Below, one piece after another: positions 58,926-64,000 of a stretch of 64,000 bases of DNA. The notes beneath the pieces were generated by a model, which did not search any database, had not been told where the DNA came from, and saw nothing but the letters and a program-made list of their open reading frames with translations. Origin of the DNA: Gnetum montanum (Eukaryota > Streptophyta > Gnetopsida > Gnetales > Gnetaceae); NCBI GenBank assembly GCA_015680685.1, contig MNCI01027046.1, positions 1,194,493-1,258,492 on the forward strand, in the 5' to 3' direction. The first letter of the stretch is position 1. Every line of letters starts with the position of its first letter. The translations under genes and the position numbers were made by a program.

Positions 58926-61353
58926 CTAAACATCAAGGTTGGGAGGGCTGTCCCCTTCAGACTCTCCGGCACCATGGGTCCCCACTCCGCACCCTGACCC
59001 TATGAAAAGGTAAAAGAAAACAGTCAACACAAAAAGGAAAGAGAAAAATCCCAAACGTTATTGAACGAACAAAATTCACAAGAATAAACTGCTTACCGTA
59101 GGAGACCCCCCTAAACCGAATTCCAACCGACGGAGAATTTCTTCCTCGGAGACACTAGCCCAGTCAGTCCCATCGAGGCCCAGATCGACATTCGCTAAGG
59201 CCTTCCCTTTGTCAACCGTCGACCATGTGGGACGTTTCAAGGGAAATTCACCCACAGAGACCTCCCCGGAAGTAGTCGTAATTACCCTCTTGGGCGATTC
59301 CATCTCAACAATGGTATGCTTGGCAAATGTATCAAATGCAGAGCGCAAACCCAGACGCTCTATGAACATCTCAAGCTGACGCTTCTTTATAGATACCTCT
59401 TTTAGCGATTTCTTATAATGATACTTATGGGTCTTTTCGTCTTGACCCCACTTCCGCACCTTAGAAGCGAAAGCCTTCCAATCTTGACACTTGAGGTTTA
59501 GTAAATCTATCTAGGCCTTACGCTCTGCTAGCTCCTGAGTCAGTGACACATGGCGATTCAGCAAGTTCCAATATCTAGTATAAGTGATCTCAGAAGTTTG
59601 CCAAGAACGATCACCTGTTAATTTGGCTGAGGCGAACTCATAATGAGATTTGAGATCATCACGTTCGGCCGATAACTTGGAAACCTCTCTTTCCCTTGCC
59701 TGGATCTGTAACCATAGCTGTTCAATGAAGTGCCTACAAGTCCAAAGCGATTTGGCCTTATGCACAAGACATTCTACCACCTCATCCTAGACTTGTCTCG
59801 GTACTTGTTCAACTTCTGGCGGTAGTGTAGGCAAGCTAGTAATACAAATAGCCTCAGACGGATCCCACTTCAGTTTAGCCCCTACCCACACGAAAAGAAC
59901 AGGCATTAGACCTTAGATGGCAAAAAAGAATGTGAAAATCGAAGGAAGCAAAACACTTGAGACGTTTGCACCTATTTCAGGGTGAGCTTGCTGAATGTGT
60001 TCGACAACCTTGTCAATGATACTGGTGACAAAAATCCATTTTTCTTGGCATTTCGGTCCAAGTAAACGGTTCATGAGTGTGAGATGGACTATCTTTAGTG
60101 GTCGTTTCAGGGGGAACCACTATCATAGGCACTTCTAACCGCATCGTAGGAATCATCCTAGTTTCAATATCTTCGTCTGAAAGTGATAAAAAACATAAAA
60201 TTAAAACACCAAATAATGGAAACAACGATTCACAAGGCAAAAAAAATATATACTGGATTCTCTGTTTCCTTCCCGGTTTGGAGGGTCGCCGAGGTCCAAT
60301 CTTCCCCTGAGGAAGCCATCAAACATTTCATCAACACCATCTCGGTCATTGACCAGTTCTGTCTCCATGGTGTCTTATGCCAGTTCTTTGGTCACTTCCA
60401 CCTGATCTTTGCCGACCTCTTCCTCCTCAATTAAATTTGTTGGGACTTCCTCCTCCTCGATAATAGTTTCTAGCTCCCGTCTTCTCACTTCTGGAGTCAG
60501 TTCTGAAGACATTCATAGATCCAACATTAGTTTCATGTAAACGGTCAAAAAAGAAAAAAAATGAATAAGATGAAAATAATGATGATGACAATAAAACAAG
60601 TGCATCAAGCTTACTTATCTCACGCAGGCATTTTAAATTGTATACGCTTCGCCCTTGGCTCTTCTACAGTCAGGGCCACCTCTCTAAGGCGTTCGCGCTT
60701 CTGAACCTTCGATTTGGCTTTCCCGATGGTCTCCCTGATCACTTGGTCAGCCCTCCTAGCGGTGTAGGGCACATTATTTGGTTCCAACCCCACGCTGTCA
60801 CGTGTATGGATTGAACCACCAAATGACCCCTCTGTTGTGACGAAAACTGATTCATCGATCCCCTTGGGTGCATCTTGAGGCTCAGCTACCTCAAATAAAT
60901 GGCTAATCCATGGGTGAGATAATTGAGTACGATCTCACAAAACATATTTGTTATCTGCACAAACTACCAAAAATTCGGCCAGGTAACGTAGATAATCGAC
61001 GAAGAATGCGAAAGTAAAATGGGATTGCGCCTCAACGTTTGAACGCAACTGCACTATCTCCCCATGGAAACCCGACAGCAAAAACTGGGCCCAATTATAA
61101 TGCATCCTGGTCTCTAAAATGGTTTGCATGATGCGCACGGCTTCCACCCCAAGACTCTTCACTTGAGATAGGGATTTAGGAAACACCCGTGCCCTAAACA
61201 GGGGATACAGTTCATTGACTTCCACCACCTTTGATGTTCTCTGCATTGGGAACCCCTTAGAGCCCTTGAGAATGCCCAACCAATCTTCCAGCTCATGCAC
61301 CACATGGAGCTCCTTTTGCATCCTATGCAAAACCACGGTCACACCATTTGCCG

Positions 61354-61447
61354 GGACACCGAAGAGGTTTGAAAAGAACTCGGCTGACAGATGAAAAACN
61401 AGGACACCGAAGAGGTTTGAAAAGAACTCGGCTGACAGATGAAAAAC
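61354..61447. other. Assembly artefact: 46-bp exact duplication around a single N
   Basis: 61354-61399 and 61402-61447 are identical and separated by NA at 61400-61401, the look of two contig ends joined without merging their overlap. It inserts 48 bp, so the frame of the exon survives but 16 codons are spurious. Confidence 0.85.
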
Positions 61448-62711
61448 TATTTTGACACCCTTGATACGAGTGTTGTAGTAAGTGATAGAGTCATCAAACG
61501 AATCAACAATTCCAATCATTTCAGTTACAGAGACATCAAGGCTCGGGGTTGTGAATAGCTCCATGAGGCCGACATCATTCAAACAACAGATGATAGGCAG
61601 TGGGGCACTAGTATGTAACCATCGTCTTGCCTTGTTGACTTCCCCAAATTTCATGGACAGGGTGCTCTTAGTCCACCCTATCGTGATAGTGTCTCCGCCA
61701 AGGGGGATGTTAACTGTAAGCACAATGTAAAACCATAGCACCAGTATAACCAACGTTGCAGCCAAATAAACAAACTAAGGCGTCAGAGAAATATCATCAC
61801 TTACCTTCAGTCATGGGATTCATATTGCTAGGACCCAAATCAGTATCACGGGGGAAAACTGGTCCATTACGTGACCAATCCCCATGTAGCCACCCCCGAG
61901 CCACGCATTGCGCAAATGCCCTAGAATACTGTTTATGAAAATGAACGATGTCACCCTTAGTTTGAGCTAATATAGCTTCACGGAGAGTGGGACCTGCCAT
62001 GAAGGTCTCTAAAGTAGTGTGAGCCAGTGCAAGTCCATCGTCACCTAGGCATATTCCATCTTTGTCAACTTGGGGCCTACAAAAGAATGGTCATTAGAAC
62101 AGGAACAAACACTAAACAGCAGAATAGAAATGACAAATTAAACAACCTTACCTCTCCACCCTGTACACCATGCCCGAAGGGTTCTGAAATAATGTGTGCG
62201 CACGAGTAGCCAAAAATAAGGTGCTATTGAGATAGTAAGGGCCACATGGCAATAAGTTCCATACACGCGATAACGGACGAGTAGATCTGGGCCCTCCAGA
62301 GGGACTGTCCTCAATCGCAAGTGGTCCCTCGTCAATGTCCACCATGAAAGCCATAACGCCGCTTGATGATCCTGGGAACATTGTCTCAAGCACGCTTCAC
62401 GCTAATTGTTCGCTTAGATGGGACCATATTACTACCTTGAATCTGTCTAAAATGAAGGCAAGGAACTCACAGGCCCCTTCCCTGAACCATACCCCATTGT
62501 TATCAATAGTCATATTAGGGGCAGGTTCGTCGAAATCAATGGGCCCGAACCAGGCCAGAACCCCAATCAGCTTAACCACTAAGAGGAAAGGCTTAGGATC
62601 CCTGCAAATACCCAGAATGCCATGGTAAATCAATTATACACAAAAATGAAATAATGAAACGAAGTTCCACATTTGGGGCCAATACTTCGAAAAAAGTTGC
62701 AAACTATTTAC

Positions 62712-62960
62712 GCTCAGCGTGCAGACCCTGAACGCTGGAAAACTGTTTAGGCTCAGCGTGCAGACCCTGCACGCTGGAAAACTGTTTGCGCTCAGCGTGC
62801 AGACCCTGCATGTTGGAAAACTATTTGCGCTCAGCGCATAGACCTTGCACGCTGGAAAACCATTTGCGCTCAGTGTGCAGACCCTGCATGCTGGAAAATT
62901 GTTTGCGTTCAGCGTGCAGACCCTACACATTGGAAAACTGTTTACGCTCAACGTCATCCC
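62712..62960. repeat. 39-bp minisatellite in intron 1 of the antisense gene
   Basis: Six and a half units, starting at 62712, 62751, 62790, 62829, 62868, 62907 and 62946, of GCTCAGCGTGCAGACCCTG plus 20 bp. Because 39 is a multiple of three, the array is open in several frames; this is a by-product, not evidence of coding. Confidence 0.9.
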
Positions 62961-63202
62961 CGTATGCTAAAACATACAACCAGAGACCTCGCGCAAATCC
63001 CGTACGCCCAGATAGCAAATACAAAAGAAAGCAATTAACCGAGGCAAGATTAGAGCCTACCTACATGCCGATCCAGGCCACGATGGAATCCTAAGGCCTA
63101 GGCAAACATTGAAGCATGGCCTCACTTTCCTTCATGAAGGTCAAGCTGGGCTCCTTCCTCCCCTGGCCTTCTACTTCCTTTCCCTTACCCATCACTTTAC
63201 GT

Positions 63203-63358
63203 CGAGTTGAACCCTGCACGTTGGGGTTTGGTCCTTTATGCCGAGTTGAACCCTGCACGCTGGGGTTTGGTCCTTTACGCCGAGCTGAACCCTGCACATT
63301 GGGGTTTGGTCCTATACGCCGAGCTAATTTCTGCACGCTGGGGTTTTAACCCTGCACG
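63203..63358. repeat. Second 39-bp minisatellite
   Basis: Units start at 63203, 63242, 63281 and 63320 with CGAGTTGAACCCTGCACG or variants and share the word CTGCACGCTGG with the 62712 array, although the rest differs. It lies just upstream of the candidate first exon of the antisense gene. Confidence 0.9.
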
Positions 63359-63617
63359 CTTGGGTCTAATCTTGTACGTTGCGCTAAACATTGCATGTCG
63401 AAGATGACTATGCCTTCACGCCGACGCCGTGGTTCCAAGGTTCATGTTGAAACTGTTGCCTGAAGTCCACATTCACGCTGAAACTGTTGTCTGAAATGTA
63501 CGTTCACGCTGCGACTTGGGTTTACGCTCACGTCGCGACTTCGATTTATGCTCACGCTGCAATCTAGCTTAGGTTCACGCTGCCTTTGTTGACTGATAGG
63601 TTCATGCTCACACCTTG

Positions 63618-63634
63618 CATTATATATATATCGT
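63618..63634 (-). promoter_or_regulatory. Candidate TATA box of the antisense gene
   Basis: CGATATATATATAATG on the minus strand, about 430 bp before the ATG at 63193. Between them lie CACGCTG-rich repeats. Simple (TA)n is an alternative explanation. Confidence 0.35.
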
Positions 63635-63849
63635 TGCGTTGACCTTACCGCCATCGTCGCCGCCTTGAATATTTTATTCAATTTAATCAAAATTAATCAA
63701 AGTACAAAGTACAGGCAAATGCAAAATAAAAATAATGAGATAATGAACACTACCACATACCATATTCCCTTGCAAAGCAATTCCGGTTGCCCATACTGAA
63801 CATTTTGGCGCAAACTCCTCAATCAACTAGACATCATCAACGAACGGTT

Positions 63850-63975
63850 AAACGGCCCAGTAAGGCCTTGGGGGGCCACATTCGACCCGGTAAGGCCTTA
63901 AACTGCCACATTCGGCCCGGTAAGGTCTTAAACTGCCACATTTGGCCCGATAAGGCCTTAAATCGCCATGCGTCT
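63850..63975. repeat. 30-bp tandem repeat, right array
   Basis: CCCGGTAAGGCCTTAAACTG-type units start at 63856, 63886, 63916 and 63946 (exact 30-bp spacing) and continue, degenerating, to the window end. Confidence 0.9.
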
Positions 63976-64000
63976 AGGTACGATGATAAACTACCACCGC

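Larger units (their letters stand above)
58926..63193 (-). pseudogene. Multi-exon gene antisense to the Tat-like element (unknown family)
   Basis: Exons with consensus borders, high to low: possible first exon from ATG 63193 (MGKGKEVEGQGRKEP); 62601-62152; 62076-61805; 61713 to about 60615; 60502-60254; 60176-59972; 59881-59097; last 58999-58926 (tentative). Donors include AGAG/GTAAGG, GAAG/GTAAGT and ACG/GTAAGC; acceptors TTTGCAG, TTTTGTAG, GCTTACAG and CTTTCAG. Reading phase is preserved across at least four junctions; the joint 61713-exon/60502 and the ends are unresolved. The central exon encodes a globular domain (RRWLHTSAPLPIICCLNDVG, AEFFSNLFGVPANGVT) and 59780-59100 a coiled coil. Stops at 62408, 60935 and 60385 and a frameshift near 60055 disable it. 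Comparable to antisense additional ORFs known in Tat elements; function unknown. Confidence 0.7.
52546..64000 (+). mobile_element. Tat/Ogre-like LTR retrotransposon without pol, carrying an antisense gene; runs off the window
   Basis: Plus-strand order: LTR (about 52550-53600, with TATA at 53035 and a 57-N gap), repeat-rich leader, gag (54195-), protease (to 58219), a 30-bp repeat array, then a gene on the minus strand (63193-58926), and further repeats to the window end. Protease spelling (VDDGAATNVVP, LILGRPWLAQL) is that of the Tat lineage. No reverse transcriptase, RNase H or integrase lies between protease and antisense gene, so the copy is non-autonomous unless pol lies beyond 64000. 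Exact 5' boundary and primer site were not resolved. Confidence 0.75.

Noticed and set aside
62634-63407. Cys-rich repeat protein (xSFPACRVCTL) and related repetitive frames
   Set aside because: They arise because 39-bp minisatellites are multiples of three; frames are open in several phases and both strands, and the array lies in a predicted intron or promoter.
62700-63980. Regularly spaced repeats reminiscent of a CRISPR array
   Set aside because: Units are directly adjacent tandem repeats without unique spacers, in a eukaryotic retrotransposon.
52546-64000. Integrated pararetrovirus or other endogenous virus
   Set aside because: The LTR-like promoter region, gag with a CxxHxxxGHxxxxC-type motif, Tat-type protease and absence of movement or coat protein fit an LTR retrotransposon.
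1-64000. tRNA, rRNA or snoRNA genes
   Set aside because: No cloverleaf with A and B boxes or other RNA-gene signature was found by eye; only tRNA-complementary primer sites of LTR elements.

Overview
The window is a 64 kb piece of a large, AT-rich, transposon-filled plant nuclear genome. Plant-specific JAM-type bHLH and MLO sequences, intron-bearing genes and plant Ty3/gypsy Athila and Tat lineages place it in a land plant. The dense, old, nested retrotransposons make a gymnosperm such as a conifer my best guess; that guess is inference. Two probably intact host genes are visible: a single-exon JAM-type bHLH repressor (1117-2739, +) and a three-exon DNAJC21/JJJ1 ribosome-biogenesis co-chaperone (46773-48995, -). 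Almost everything else is mobile DNA or its debris.

Layout. 1-5.2 kb: bHLH gene and its flanks. 5.2-9.3 kb: a Ty1/copia reverse-transcriptase/RNase H remnant lying between two direct-repeat copies that carry TATA-like sequences, with two GC-rich islands that may be gene debris. 9.4-10.6 and 23.3-23.9 kb: two halves of one LINE, split by a 12.6 kb minus-strand Athila-type element (10626-23254; 5-bp target duplication gcatg/acatg). That element is itself interrupted inside its integrase by a 3.3 kb plus-strand element (14258-17534; perfect duplication gttcc) carrying fragments of four host gene families: HSP70, TMEM45/DUF716, MLO and an EF-hand protein.

24.4-44.4 kb: a 20 kb minus-strand tandem retrotransposon of form LTR-internal-LTR-internal-LTR, bounded by one perfect duplication CACCT. 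Each internal region has gag and protease but no reverse transcriptase or integrase. Each also has an extra coiled-coil reading frame, preceded by what looks like a second, U3-like promoter. 44.4-49.8 kb: host DNA with the DNAJC21 gene. 49.8-52.5 kb: a plus-strand Athila 5' end (LTR, primer site, start of gag) cut by a minus-strand Athila 3' end, which is itself cut short near the next element.

52.5-64 kb: a Tat/Ogre-like element on the plus strand (LTR, gag, protease) running past the window end. It lacks pol and instead carries a multi-exon gene on the opposite strand (63193 to 58926) with consensus splice sites, its own TATA candidate and several minisatellite arrays. Shared LTR ends (TGATGAG...CTCATCA), related primer sites and homologous gag indicate that the autonomous-type Athila copy and the pol-less copies belong to one family, the latter probably mobilised in trans.
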